A stretch of DNA of 64,000 nt from Ianthella basta. Its lineage: Eukaryota; Porifera; Demospongiae; Verongiida; Ianthellidae. The position numbers and the translations under genes are program-made. Positions 1-20,989 of this stretch are shown here, in pieces. Under the pieces are notes generated by a model. That model was not told where the DNA came from. It ran no database searches and worked only from the letters and a program-made list of their open reading frames with translations. The stretch spans positions 12,795,623 through 12,859,622 of the forward strand of contig OZ025868.1 of assembly GCA_964019415.1 (NCBI GenBank), written 5' to 3'. How positions within the stretch are numbered: the stretch's first letter is position 1; each line of letters starts with the position of its first letter.

Positions 1-1952
<1,952 letters not shown>

Positions 1953-2168
1953 AATGTCTAATGTATGAATATGAGTTCCTATGATAAGACCGCGCGCTAG
2001 AAGCATTCCAATGTACTGTAGCACTATGTTGTGTAACATATATTGTACATTGTCATGGGGTACCCTGATCATGCGCCCGCGCGCGAAGGTGTTGTCTTGC
2101 GCAATGATGTGCATAAATTGCGTCAGTGTTAACTTGAGTAGCGAGTGGGTGTTGTATAGGTAGAGCTA

Positions 2169-2340
2169 GGGAAGATGGCACATATAAGGGAGGATCCATA
2201 GGTAGATATAGCTATACATGGGTAGCATAGGTATACATGGGCAGCATAGGTAGACATACGTATACATGGGTAGCATAGTCTTATAATAGGATGTTGTGAT
2301 GATGTCATATTGGATCCTCCCTTATATGTGCCATCTTCCC
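2169..2340. mobile_element. 172-bp MITE with perfect 30-bp TIRs and TA target duplication
   Basis: The ends 2169-2198 and 2311-2340 are perfect inverted repeats of 30 bp, starting GGGAAGATGGCACATATAAG. TA dinucleotides flank the element at 2167-2168 and 2341-2342, as expected of Tc1/mariner-type or related insertion. The interior carries a few units of the same GGTATACATGGGTAGCATA-type minisatellite that is greatly expanded at 12.3-13.0 kb. The element abuts, and terminates, the PX-like reading frame on the minus strand. Confidence 0.9.
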
Positions 2341-2808
2341 TACGAGCTCCTCGTAGTCACTAGTTGATGGAATAATTTCGTCAAAAAATAGCCGTAGGCC
2401 AATCTGAGGACCGCAGACTTGGACCACATTCTCAAAGTATGCCACCAGTTGCCCGTATAATCCCTCGGAGACATTTACCAAGGTCCATCCAAGGTAGCCC
2501 CAAATTCCCCCGGGCTTTTTGGGCAGGTCTGGGAGAGAGTCTGGCGTGATCTGACCCGGGAACAGCTCGACAAGCCTCTGATGGAGGGTAGAAAGCTTCT
2601 CAAAACTGAATTCGCTTTCGACGGAGTTCGGAGCATCAGGGAAGTCCTCCGAGAGGCCCTCAACAGCCACGCGGACATGGGACACCGTGCTGCCTTCGCT
2701 GACAGCGAAACTGTACAAGGACTCGCCATTGGAAGACAGTGGCACAGAGAAATAGTCCTCCTTCACTGGAACGAACTGGCTTTCGTCCAAACTGCTTTCA
2801 CTCTCCAT
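2305..2808 (-). CDS. PX-domain-like protein, C-terminus supplied by a MITE
   Basis: A 167-codon frame opens at ATG 2806-2808. Residues from about 20 to 140 look like a divergent PX (phosphoinositide-binding) domain: beta-rich start, then a helix with LHQRLVELFPGQ, a proline-rich loop LPDLPKKP and a later amphipathic helix with LVAYFENVVQ. This pattern is known from sorting nexins; the basic phosphate-binding residues are not obvious, so lipid binding is uncertain. The last ten or so codons (MAHIREDPI) and the TGA lie inside the MITE at 2169-2340, so the natural C-terminus is either replaced or removed by splicing upstream of the element. It lies downstream of the NLR gene on the same strand, about 350 bp away. 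It could also be an exon of a larger gene. Confidence 0.5.
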   Translation of the reverse strand: MESESSLDESQFVPVKEDYFSVPLSSNGESLYSFAVSEGSTVSHVRVAVEGLSEDFPDAPNSVESEFSFEKLSTLHQRLVELFPGQITPDSLPDLPKKPGGIWGYLGWTLVNVSEGLYGQLVAYFENVVQVCGPQIGLRLFFDEIIPSTSDYEELVGKMAHIREDPI

Positions 2809-3153
2809 CTTCTGCTTTTGGAGCAATGTGAGTTAATAATGTAGCATGCGTTAAATAACTGTATAAACGTCTACATCCCGAAATAACCATTGACGTAATC
2901 GTTACGCGGAACAACCATGTGACTATTGAGGTTTACCTTACAAGGGACAATGAATCTCATTACATAGGCACACATGCGCACTGCCTTCAAACGCAAAAGC
3001 ATACACACTAGAACAGTACATGAAAAAGGTCAAGAAGATGCAGTTACATGTTACATTAATTTGTCTGAGTACAGAATGTAAAACCAACCACCAAAACTCC
3101 AGATCTAGCTGCTCGGCGATAATGTATATAGCTAGTTACAAAAGAACTGGTAT

Positions 3154-4201
3154 TCATACAACAGAAGAGTCACTAACATTCACAGTTAGTGTAGTGTTTG
3201 TGCACAGTGTTCCTCTCACTGACTCCACTAACTCCTCCGGTACCCGCACCAGTTCCACTTCTCTGAGTAGTGGGTTCTTACTGAACCCAGCAGCCAGGGC
3301 TCTGCTAGCTCTGGCACTGTAGTCCACATTCACCTTCACCTTGACTACTTGAGCACAACTGGCTGCCTCCTTCAGCTGTGCCCAGTCCTCTTCACTCAAC
3401 CTCTCCTGTAGATACAAAACACAACACAGGGGTACTGAGGTGACACCTTACAAGAACAACAAACACTATTGGTATGGCTTCAGGGGTAGGTTCAGTCTCC
3501 TCCACAGCCCACTTCTGACTGCCATTCTATAAATGACCCAAAAAGTGGTCTGGTATCTTTGGGCCAATTCCTTGGCTTGTCTCGATGTATCTCAAATACT
3601 TCTGGCCAATCAGATCAGCACTTGGTCACTTGTCTCCCAAAAACCACGCACGACTTTCATACGTGAAGTCTGTGAAGATACAGGGGATGAGTCTACTCAC
3701 CCTTGAAAATTTGGCAAGTCATATGTTAACATTGTATTGCCCACCCCTCCCCCCTTCACCAACTTTCTAAATACAGTGTGCTTGGTACGGTTGGACTTCG
3801 GGGGCTCGATTGTGTGTAGGCGGTAGGGGGTGGGGGAGGGGTTAGAAGGTATCATTGGGGTCATAGGATAAAGTTAATTTAAGTTGCTATTAATGGACTA
3901 CTTTGGGGCTCCTTAGCACGCAGTATTCTCTACTTCACGGGAACTTCTGGAGGGGACCTATTCCTTTTAGCAGAGTTCTGAATGACCTCTATAGGGTGCA
4001 GTGTAACAGCTCGTCACATCAAAAGTCACTTGACTTACTTACAACTACCGACTGACAATCTGGCCACTGACAACACCATCATGAACAGACATGTGTCGAG
4101 ATCACTTGTGTCATTCACTGGTGACATGCACAAAATGACAACAGACACACCAACTGTTTGCCTGTAGAACAACAATACGAGCCATGACAGGTGTGTGTGT
4201 G

Positions 4202-4299
<98 letters not shown>

Positions 4300-4346
4300 T
4301 ATGTGTGTGTGTGCATATGTGTGTGTGCGTATGCGTGTGCGTGTGC

Positions 4347-4399
<53 letters not shown>

Positions 4400-7300
4400 T
4401 GTGTTTGCTGTAGGGTATATAAAGATGCTGTAAGGCACATGTCAGGCAATGGAGCTCGTTAGAGTGTTCTGGTAGGTGCCTAACAAACATGGCAGAAAAC
4501 CACCAACAAAATGTGCTTAATGCATGTAATAGAAGATATAGGTGTGTGTTTATACAGCAGATGTGCCCAACAAATGCTCCATACAGTATACCACACTCAA
4601 ATGGAAATTGGATGGATGTATGGGTGAGGGGATGTGCACAAGTACACAGGCACTCCAATGTAGGGGATGGAAGATCAGAAGGATATTAACACAATCAAAC
4701 TTCAAGCAATTAAGCAAACACATTTTATGATGTGGAATGAATCATGAGCAGAATCACAGCAGGGGGAGGTGTTCAACAGACAGGATCGACTCTCAATTAC
4801 TGTACACAGTTTGGAGACTGATAGTAATTGTGTCTATAGTCAATGAAACTTGGCATAGAGGGGTGGATGTAAACACACGCACGCAATCACTATCGGTCAC
4901 TGAACCATATAATTGGGAGTCCTGTCCATTGGACTCCTCCCCCTGCTGTGATTGCACAATAGACCACCTTGTAAAGAAGCCTTAGGAGGGAGGGGGATAA
5001 AAACACTCAGGGGATACCCCTAAATATACGTAAGCTACATTTTGACACACACACAGACACATAGTACAGTAATTACTGTACTATGTCTCCATGTGTGTGT
5101 GGCAAATAGTTAAATAACTAGCACTGATGTAGCATGTGAATAGGTGTACACTGTACATACCAATGGTGGGTACGTCACTGTGACACTGTCCAGGGGGGAG
5201 CCTCTGTGCGACAGTGACTGCAGCACTGGAAGAGGTTTGATGTTACGGATGTGAAGTGTCCTCAATTGTGGCATGGTCTGGACACAAGTGGCCACTGCTG
5301 AAGATGTCTCATCACTGGATGACCGATCTAAGGTAGAGAAACGCAGCAATCATTGAGATCTGCATGACAGTGCACACAAGATTGAATGGGGTTGACCTTG
5401 AGTGGCTTCACAAACAGCAAGGACTGCTACACATTCATTTACACTTGACACATGTACACCACTCCATTGAACTCCACTTAGTAGAATGGGGTGATTGGAC
5501 ATTGCTTTGACAAACACACCATGCATTGCCTCAACATCAAACTGTTGCTAAGTGACAGTGGTTGCCAAGAGACAGTTGCAAATTACCACTCAGCATGTCC
5601 CCAAATGAGCAACACAGCATACACTGATTATACACAACCAAAACACACTTTCAGGGTGTAAGGGTGGCAAGGGGAGGGGCAGTGCTTCCAATGTATGTGC
5701 ATGTATGGGCCCAACCCATACATGTACATACCCCTATGTGGTATAGTACAGTTAGAGGCATGTAGTGATAGGCTCACCGCAAACATCAAGATCTGTAATA
5801 GAACGGTTGTCTTTGATTCCACTTAGTACAGGGAGGAGTACGGTGCTGTCACCATACAGCTCAAGTCTCTTCAGCTGACAGTGGGCAACCTTCTTCTCCA
5901 ACACACTGCTGTCACCCTGCACACATAACATACAGTGACAACAGTAAGAGAACAGATGGAGCATTCATACACTCGGGAAGTCAAACAGAGCTATAGGTCT
6001 AGTGTGGTCACTGACAAATGTCCATGATGTAATGTGATGCATCTCAAACTGCTTCACACATTTCACCTCAGAGTGGAAGTAAAACGGCACATGTTATGCA
6101 CTCAAACAACTCAAGTGTAGAAAGTAGGAGCATAAATAGGAGGAAGCCACACAGTGTATTCCTGATAACCACTCCTTCAGAGTCCACACCACATAACTAT
6201 ATACTAGTCCAATGCAAGGCGTTGCGGGGTGAGCATATACGCACATACACATGTACTCGTACATACAGTACACACAGCCACATCTACACACACATAGCTT
6301 CATACAGCCATGTACACACACACACACACGTACATATACATGCATAGCTACATGCATGCCAACACTTTCTGCAATATCTTGTTTAATACTGTACAGGAAG
6401 AACAAAGGTATTGGAATACATAAGAGTAATGAAATAGCTCAGACACGTTGTCAGACATTTCGGCACTTTTAAAATAGCCAAGCAATAGAAAAGGAGGATA
6501 GTATTCACTCTGTTTACCTAAGATACGTAGCTAGCTAGCCTACCTGTGCAGGACCACCGCTGTACCTGCACTTCATTGTCTGCTTGACTACAAGCGACAT
6601 CAATTTCCCTGTCCTTTGCCTGGCAGGGACAAAGCTTTGCCTGCTTTGCAGTTTCTGCCTGTTGCCTAGTTAGGACACATACACTTAATTGATATTAGCC
6701 ACACTGCAGCCGCCACACCTTTGAGCTCCCTTCTGGTGGCTCAGCGTCGTCACTCATTGTAGCATAGGGCAGAGGACAGGAAACGTACAGGCGCAATTAG
6801 GACAGGTATGGTGTGTGACAAACTAACAGACATTTAGGCCCCAAAGCCAGCCTAGATTGTAGAGTCACGCTACCTCATGATTTACATAGGGGCTCGTTTC
6901 ACTTGCCCCAACCAGTTGAACATGCACTACTTACTTCAACAGCACCAATGAGGGTAAGAGCCAACTCCTCCAATGGTCTGTGATCAAAGACCTCAGCCAG
7001 TGCCTCTGAAGTACAGCTTCCATACACTCTCAGTTTCAACCTCTTTAGTGACCCAGCAGCCTTACATAGTGCTCTAGCATCTACGTTCATGGGGGAAGGG
7101 AAACAAGGGAGAATGGAGGAACACAATAGAGACACATCTGACAGCTACACAAAGGGATACAGGGGGAATTCAGAGACATAGAGTACTTGCTGCCTTGGCA
7201 ACAGGTGATTGTACATAGTCATTTTATTGTGGAAATCACCCATTGCCATTGCTAAAGAGACAACAACTGAAGGGGTCACACATGCACAACCTCCATACAA

Positions 7301-10300
7301 CAGTGGACTACGTATACACTAACAATTAGTGTGGTCTCATTCACTCACCTTCAGTGAAGAACTGGTCCACAACTAGTGACAGTGACTGTAAAAGAGGATT
7401 GCACTGCACAACTGAGCAAACATGAAGGAAACTGGTGGGGGATAAGGAATATGGTGAAGTGTGTAGTTCAGTTAGGTGCTTGCACTTGGTGAGGCAGTGA
7501 GAGAGTACCATGGTGTCAAAAGGAGTGAGATACAATCTAAAGGTGAGACAGCTGTTTAACTGAGTGACAATGCTCTGGGTGAGAGACTCATTCTGAGACT
7601 CAAACAAAGCGTGAAATACATACAAAAGATAAGGATTCTTTAAGTCACATTTTGCAGGCAGGTCATCGCCTGTGGCAAGGATGGCCTCGCTGACCTCCAA
7701 AGACTTGAACTGTATTAGTCCAGCAAAATATCGGAGGACGACAGCAAACTTGGGGTTGTGGCGGTTCTTCGTCCAGAAGGAAGCTTGCTCCACCTCAGAC
7801 AACAGGGAGAGATGGTAAGCGCCAAAGAACTCCTGTTTAGTGGTGTGGCTGAAGTTCAGGGTGCTGAATGTTGCATAACCGGGGTCTTGGCTGGCATGGC
7901 AGTGGAGGAGGCCACTGAAGAAGGACTCATCCAGGGGCTGGTGAGGAGGGATGGAGAATAGGGGGCGCACATCAGCTTCTTGGAAGATGTAGTCAGGTGG
8001 TTCCTGGGAGAGACCTTTGAAGGCGAGGACACCGAGGGAAGACAACAAGTGCTTCACATCTGGTGGGAGGTCAGTGAGAGATTGGACAATTTGGTAATCT
8101 CTGCTCTCCGTCTTTTGCTTCTCTCGAGTGACAATCCTGGCAATGTAGGACTTGTAGCATTCGGTCATGGTTGAAGGGAACACCGACCTGCCTGCAACAC
8201 CGCGTTCGTAGATAGAACAGAAGATCAGTAAATTCATAGGAGTATAGGCTCCTCCCATGAGGTCTGGACGGGCCATCAGATCAGAAAACATGGCCTCCCC
8301 TTTGCCTGGCTCACTCTTGAAGAACTCTTTCACATATGACTTTACTGCTTCCTCATCAAATCCGAGTATTTCATAGAAGAGAGAGCTGTGCTCTTGTAGC
8401 AGTGGACACACACCGGGACGCGTGGACACTATGAAGTGTGCTTGGGGAAGCAGATGACCTTGCAAGAGAGCCGCTAGGACGGATCCATTGGGGTTGGTGA
8501 TCAGGCCACGCGTCTCATCGGCTCCATCGAAGATGATAAGTACATTCTCACCTTCGCTCTCCAGCAGTGCTTCTGCTGAGGCAGAACACTTCTTCCTTGG
8601 GATGTAGTACCGGAGAAGTTGCTCCAGACCATCTTCACTGTTGTCTTTCATTAGAGCTTGTGACACGGCCTTGTCACGCAGAGGGAAGTATAGGACGAGG
8701 GAGAAGTCACTCAGCTCATCGTTGGCCACTTTCTGACACAGGTGCTTGAGGAAAGTGGTTTTACCTGTGCCGGGCTGTCCGTGAAGAATTCGGTTTTGCT
8801 GGGTTCCTGCTCGAAGAAAGTCATCGACTGTCACTTGTTCAGTTGCTCCCTCGGACGTACGCCGTACGCCGCAGTCTCGGTATTGTTTCAGGAACTCACC
8901 CTGATCAAGGTCTCCCTTCTTACTCACTTCAGTGGCACTCTTCAGTACAGCTACTGTAGTGTACTGTACCTTCTGTCCTTCTGCGAAGGTTGTCCGTCGG
9001 TATCTGTCATAAGCAAGCCTCTTTGCATGTTGGAGTGGCTCTGGGAGGGCAGGACACACCTCCACCTGCAGGGGTGTGGAGGGTGATAGTGAGGATGGGG
9101 GAGGGTAGGGGATAGCTGGTGTGTTTAATTGCCAGCATTATAGTGGAGTTCATGGCACACTGTGAACTGACACAGGAGGTGGGACATGAACATTACTGCA
9201 TTGACATAGGTGTCAACCATGCAGTGGACCACAGAGGGACAAAGTACAGTACTGTGCATGAAAGTGGGGGGGTTCATTGAAATGGTGGGACTGAATCATG
9301 CAGGGTAATCTTTGGGTCAGAATCTGCCAACACATGTGTAAGAGAACGTGTGACTCATTTACAGCCTGTCTAGAATTCATCAAAATAAGACAAAAGGAGG
9401 AAGAGTGGGAAAGCAGGACAGTGGGACAGTGGTATCCATTTTGGTATATCTCGTCTAACTAGGTCAGTTGACACCTGTGTATTGTATAGTATTGTTTACT
9501 GTTAGTTGGATGTGTACTAGTGACATAAACCAGTAACTGCCAACAATGCCATACACAGAAGAATGATAGAATGGAGCAAATTGTGTTCACACATGTGTAC
9601 ACCCACACACTAACACCATAGGTCTATGCTTACACACAACACATGCAAACTTGCACTACACTGGATGAGGTACGTGTACAGGTGATTGAGAGGCTTTGCA
9701 CATTTCATTCCCTACAAACACACATTATACTACAGTACTACCAGTAGCCACACAACAATGTGGAGTGCCAACCAACTCACTGCATTAGTCCCAGTGGTGA
9801 CCACTGCAGGTGGACTGGGGGTGGGATCTGTGCACAAAGGAGCAACACGGGTAGAGTCAGGTGGAGCTCACCACTATGCACTACACTAGTCTCTCGTCAT
9901 GAACTCACTCATTCTATAATTCTATTATACTACTCTCTATTCTATTCTACTATACTATTATTATACATTCTATAAAACCGATAACATTAGACAATGCCAT
10001 CTGTGCTCACTCACACACAACACCTACCTTTGGCTAGTCTTTGCTTTAATTCCTGGCCCAATGCATTCATCTTTGGGTTGCCTTTGCAGTCAACAAGAAT
10101 GCCACAGACATTCAATAAGGCTTCTTTGGTGCACGTTCGTGTGAGACAATCATGCAGCAGTTGATTCTGCTGTGTAGCACTGTCAATTTTTCTGATACTT
10201 TTCAGATCACCATCTGAAATAATGCCGTGATATTTCAGATCAAATATGATGGCATCTGCATCCACATCAGTGATGAAACGCTGTCGGAAGTCGTCAAGGA

Positions 10301-11099
10301 CTTGTTCAGCTGCATATGTGGAAAGGGAAGAGTTGTGCTACACAAAACTGCCAACACCACAAGTTCACTGTAGGACCACCCTCCCTCCACCTACTCTCAG
10401 CAGGTGTGTGCACACAAAGGGCTATACATTAGTCTCACACAGCCAACCACTAGTTCTGCCTCCATTTTTATAAGCCGATGTCATCGCTAAGCAGGAATAC
10501 GGTCTGGTGTTCTGAGCAACCAGAACTTGGTGGCTCACTATTATGCAGTTACCATGTAACACATGATGTACACATTTCTCTTTGATGCCAAGCTCAAGAA
10601 GTCACAGTGGTTGCTAATGGCATTCAGAAAGATTACCTTGTTAACTATTCAAAATGGCCACCACATCACATGCAGTAATGATGGTCACCTACACATAGAT
10701 GCGGTCATCAAAGACCTATTGGCAGCTGGTCATGACCGAGAGCTATGAAGAGACAGTGGCTCATATCTTGGTGATGGAATGTCACACGGGCAAGCACCAA
10801 GGACTGCTCTTCAGTTGCACTACAAATCAGGCTAGAATCCTCCACATGCGCATGGCTAGTTACTAGTGATGTAGTTTGTGGCAATGGAAGCTGAGAAGGA
10901 GAATAGACCCACTTGGTGCCTACCATCTGTGCAAACATTATCACTCCATATATGGAAGTCACAGTACAACATACCTTGAACTGTGTCAGGCAGTGGTCCA
11001 GGGAGTAGGTGTGGCTCAGGGGGGGTGTCTGTTTCATCTGGGTCTTGTTCAGTTGCAGCCTCCTCCCCCTCCTCCTCCTCCTCCTCCTCCTCCTCCTCC

Positions 11100-11135
<36 letters not shown>

Positions 11136-11170
11136 CGGCCCAAGCACCACCTGCTAATGATACCTCCCAT
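3154..11170 (-). CDS. CARD-NACHT-LRR (NLR) immune receptor, eight exons
   Basis: Exons (5' to 3'): 11170-10975, 10309-10028, 9803-9781, 9065-7349, 7080-6935, 5916-5778, 5327-5161, 3405-3154. All junctions are GT-AG and every phase agrees, giving 2922 bp or 973 aa. Residues 1-65 start MGGIIS, fitting the N-myristoylation rule MGxxxS/T, and contain runs of about 11 Asp and 11 Glu. About 67-155 is a CARD-like death-fold domain. A 23-bp mini-exon links to the NACHT exon: Walker A GQPGTGKT at about 263-270, Walker B LIIFDGADE near 343, sensor-like STRPG. The C-terminal exons encode degenerate leucine-rich repeats. By family knowledge it is a cytosolic sensor that oligomerises through NACHT and recruits partners through CARD; the ligand is unknown. 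CARD/DEATH-NLR expansions are known in demosponges. The mini-exon and first exon are the least certain parts. Confidence 0.85.
4188..4402. repeat. Imperfect (GT)n microsatellite in an NLR intron
   Basis: About 215 bp of GT repeats with GCGTAT and GCATAT interruptions, within the 1.76-kb intron between the last two NLR exons (3406-5160). The rest of that intron shows no coding or mobile-element signal that I can support. Confidence 0.95.
11059..11134 (-). repeat. Coding trinucleotide repeats (poly-Glu, poly-Asp)
   Basis: Adjacent (CTC)n and (ATC)n tracts on the plus strand, read on the minus strand as GAG/GAT codons within the first NLR exon. They produce an acidic block directly behind the predicted myristoylated N-terminus. 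Length polymorphism is expected. Confidence 0.85.
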
Positions 11171-11718
11171 TGTGGTGTGACAGTTGTAAACTGTAATGAT
11201 CAGAACAGTGCAATAGAGTGCATGTAGCAGCCTAACTCCACGTCCATCATTTCACTATATACCTTAATTAACTTAAATAAATACAACTTAATACAATAAC
11301 TATATACAATAGTTAACTTATGGCCCACAAGTGTGTCTGGTATCACGTACTCGCCCACTGTACGCTACACAGATTGTTTGACTAGCTGGCTACACCAAAT
11401 GTGTCCCGACCTCCAGACGCCAGTGGACTACTGGTAACCCCCCCCCCCCCCCCCCCCGGCCCATGTGGTGACACGCACTGTAGTGCGTACGTACAAAGGT
11501 AAGGTAGGGGAGGGGGTTCCGAACAAGATGGTGTTTCCGAACAGGGCGCCACGTTTCGCCTGCTCGCGGTAGAACAGCTTCCTTTTCTGTATGCAGTTAG
11601 CACAAGAGTCCATGTAAAAACTGACACAGTGAGAAGCTGTTCCTTCGAATGCAGACGGAGCGCGGCGCACTGTTCGGTAACCCCCTACTTTACTTACTTT
11701 ACAGTCTCGATGTCTCAC

Positions 11719-12232
11719 CGATCGCGAAAGAGACTAGTTTGGCCGACGGACCAGATCGCTTCCAACAAAGATCGATCTTTGCTTCCAATCACTTGGACGA
11801 GAGAGTGGATTGCACAAGCTACAAGGTAACGCCCCCAATCGCACACAACACTTCCGGCCGGGTTACCTCGCCTCGCTTCCTCGAGCCGTGCGAGGAGTCG
11901 TGCCTGTCATACGATGTGGTGGACAAACTCCATTGTAAAGTCAGATAAAGGTTTGTATCCTTTGCGGGACATCAGTCCGAAGGTGTGGTGCAACGAGTCT
12001 TCGTGGAAGATCGCACCTGTAGAGAAAGAATGATTACACAGTTACCTAGAGCCCAATTGTTTCTGTCAATGCTCGATCGGTAGCTAGCGAACTACGTGGC
12101 TAGTCAGAGGCTGAGCTACGTATATTTACCTGCGCTGCTGGGACACTGACTGGGGCTTTCTCCACTTGTAGGGGACGCGTCTGGTACTGCCTCCTCTACT
12201 TCAGGAAAGGCTTCTTCGCTTTTGTCCAACAT
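11719..12232 (-). CDS. Unrecognised gene, 5' exons
   Basis: ATG at 12230-12232 opens an exon ending at 12130 (34 codons plus one base, donor GTAAAT). It joins in phase to an exon starting at 12016 (acceptor CTTTCTCTACAG) that reads GAIFHEDSLHHTFGLMSRKG and onward to FVHHI, ending at a GTATGA donor (11913) or a TGA at 11907-11909. Two further open blocks, 11818-11719 and 11620 downward, match each other in splice phase but do not join the second exon in phase. Either an exon is missing from my model or the gene is broken. The start is about 1.1 kb upstream of, and divergent from, the P450 gene. I do not recognise the protein: residues 1-34 are acidic and Ser/Pro-rich, the rest is globular in composition. 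Confidence 0.4.
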
Positions 12233-12302
12233 CGCTAGCCGTAAGCTGTAGCTACCAACAACTCTGTCTTAAAGAATGACATTCCAGGTTGCTACGTTTC
12301 AT

Positions 12303-13030
12303 TAGACATAGGTAGACATAGGTATACATGGGTAGCATAGGTAGACATAGATATACATGGGTAGCATAGGTAGATATAGGTATCATAGGTAGACATAGGT
12401 ATACATGGGTAGCATAGGTATGCATGGGCAGCATAGGTAGACATAGCTATACATGGGTAGCATAGGTAGACATAGGCAGCATAGGTATACATGGGTAGCA
12501 TAGGTATACATGGGCAGCATAGGTAGACATAGGTAGACATAGATATACATGGGTAGCATAGGTAGATATAGGTATCATAGGTAGACATAGGTATACATGG
12601 GCAGCATAGCTATACATGGGCAGCATAGGTATACATGGGTAGCATAGGTATACATGGGTAGCATAGGTAGACATAGCTATACATTGGTAGCATAGGTAGA
12701 CATAGGTATACATGGGTAGCATAGGTATACATGGGTAGCATAGGTATACATGGGTAGCATAGGTATACATGGGCAGCATAGGTATACATGGGTAGCATAG
12801 GTATACATGGGTAGCATAGGTAGACATAGCTATACATTGGTAGCATAGGTAGACATAGGTATACATGGGTAGCATAGGTATACATGGGTAGCATAGGTAT
12901 ACATGGGTAGCATAGGTATACATGGGCAGCATAGGTATACATGGGTAGCATAGGTAGATATAGGTATCATAGGTAGATATAGGTATCATAGGTAGACATA
13001 GGTATACATGGGTAGCATAGGTAGACATAC
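12303..13030. repeat. Minisatellite, 18-19 bp unit
   Basis: About 40 imperfect tandem units of the type GGTATACATGGGTAGCATA, alternating with shorter AGGTAGACATA forms, and arranged as a higher-order repeat (a block of about 150 bp occurs twice around 12640-12930). The unit is the same as inside the MITE at 2169-2340, and one 29-bp MITE end remains at 13156-13184, so the array probably grew inside such an element. Minus-strand frames through it (CYPCIPMLPM-like) are artefacts. Confidence 0.95.
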
Positions 13031-13184
13031 GTATAGTTATAGTATAGTCTAGTCTACTATAGTACAGTAAGGAATAGTATAGCTATAGTACAGTACAGTA
13101 TAGTATGGTATAGTCTAGTATAGTCTTATAATAGGATGTTGTGATGATGTCATATTGGATCCTCCCTTATATGTGCCATCTTCC
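13031..13184. mobile_element. Right end of the minisatellite-bearing MITE
   Basis: The segment 13120-13184 is almost identical to 2276-2339 and ends in the same inverted repeat, read here as TGGATCCTCCCTTATATGTG and so on. The matching left end is missing at the other side of the minisatellite (no copy near 12290-12303), so this copy is truncated or rearranged. Confidence 0.8.
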
Positions 13185-13326
13185 GTTGTATAGCTAGAGT
13201 CTAGTCCGTCACAGCGCACCACGAACGTGACTTTCTTGGTGCTGTGAAGACGCGTACGATTTGCACAGCGCGGACGTTACAAGCATAATTGGCACAGACT
13301 TTAATCAAGGAAAGAGAGTCGACGCA

Positions 13327-20383
<7,057 letters not shown>

Positions 20384-20605
20384 GGTATGTGCTTCGTCAC
20401 AACCATACCCATATTAAATTGGATTCATAAGCGAATGTTCAGATTAATTAAAAGAGGTAGTGGCTCTTATAGTGACTTCTTGACTGCAGTTGTATTGTCT
20501 GCACCTTATTATTACAATTGCAGCAAATTTTGTATTTATGCATACCTTATAGCAAACGTGTCAGAAAACCAACAGTGATTGAAATAGCTATGCACTTTAT
20601 ATTAG

Positions 20606-20720
20606 TTATGACACCCCCAGGAAGAATGTGGCTGATTTATTAGCACAAGGCCTGAGGACGTGAAGTGCCTAAGTGTGGAGTGCTTATCAATCAGCCACAT
20701 CCCGACTGGGGGTGATTTAT
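20606..20720. mobile_element. Foldback element, TTATRACACC family
   Basis: Arms ACACCCCCAG...ATGTGGCTGATTTATTAGCAC and the reverse complement around 20677-20717 surround a 40-bp loop rich in GAGG/AGTGC. Ends and loop resemble those at 31003-31126, 32569-32664 and 55537-55631 although the arms differ. Confidence 0.65.
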
Positions 20721-20989
20721 TTGCCGAACAATCATGAGTGAATGTTAATTGGTTTCTGGCCAAATAAGGCACTGGGGAAATGCAGGCGAAGCCATTGCTG
20801 CACATGTTATTGGTTGGGAGAGCTAACCCTGATCACGATCGCGAGTTAAGTGAATCTGGCTGAAACGATTGATCCAACGGTCATATGTTATGTATACCTC
20901 TCGGGAAACCTGTTCGTTTTCGTAGGATACGTTTTTTTCCATCTCTTGAAACACGATTGGAGGTGCCAACGAGACTTGGCTGGTGAATC

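Noticed and set aside
7758-9086. Plus-strand frames within the NACHT exon
   Set aside because: Antisense shadows of a strongly supported coding exon.
12252-13028. Long minus-strand frames rich in CYPCIPMLPMYTY
   Set aside because: They result from the 18-19 bp minisatellite having few stops, not from a gene.
12303-13030. CRISPR-like array
   Set aside because: Units are contiguous with no unique spacers, and the DNA is clearly animal.
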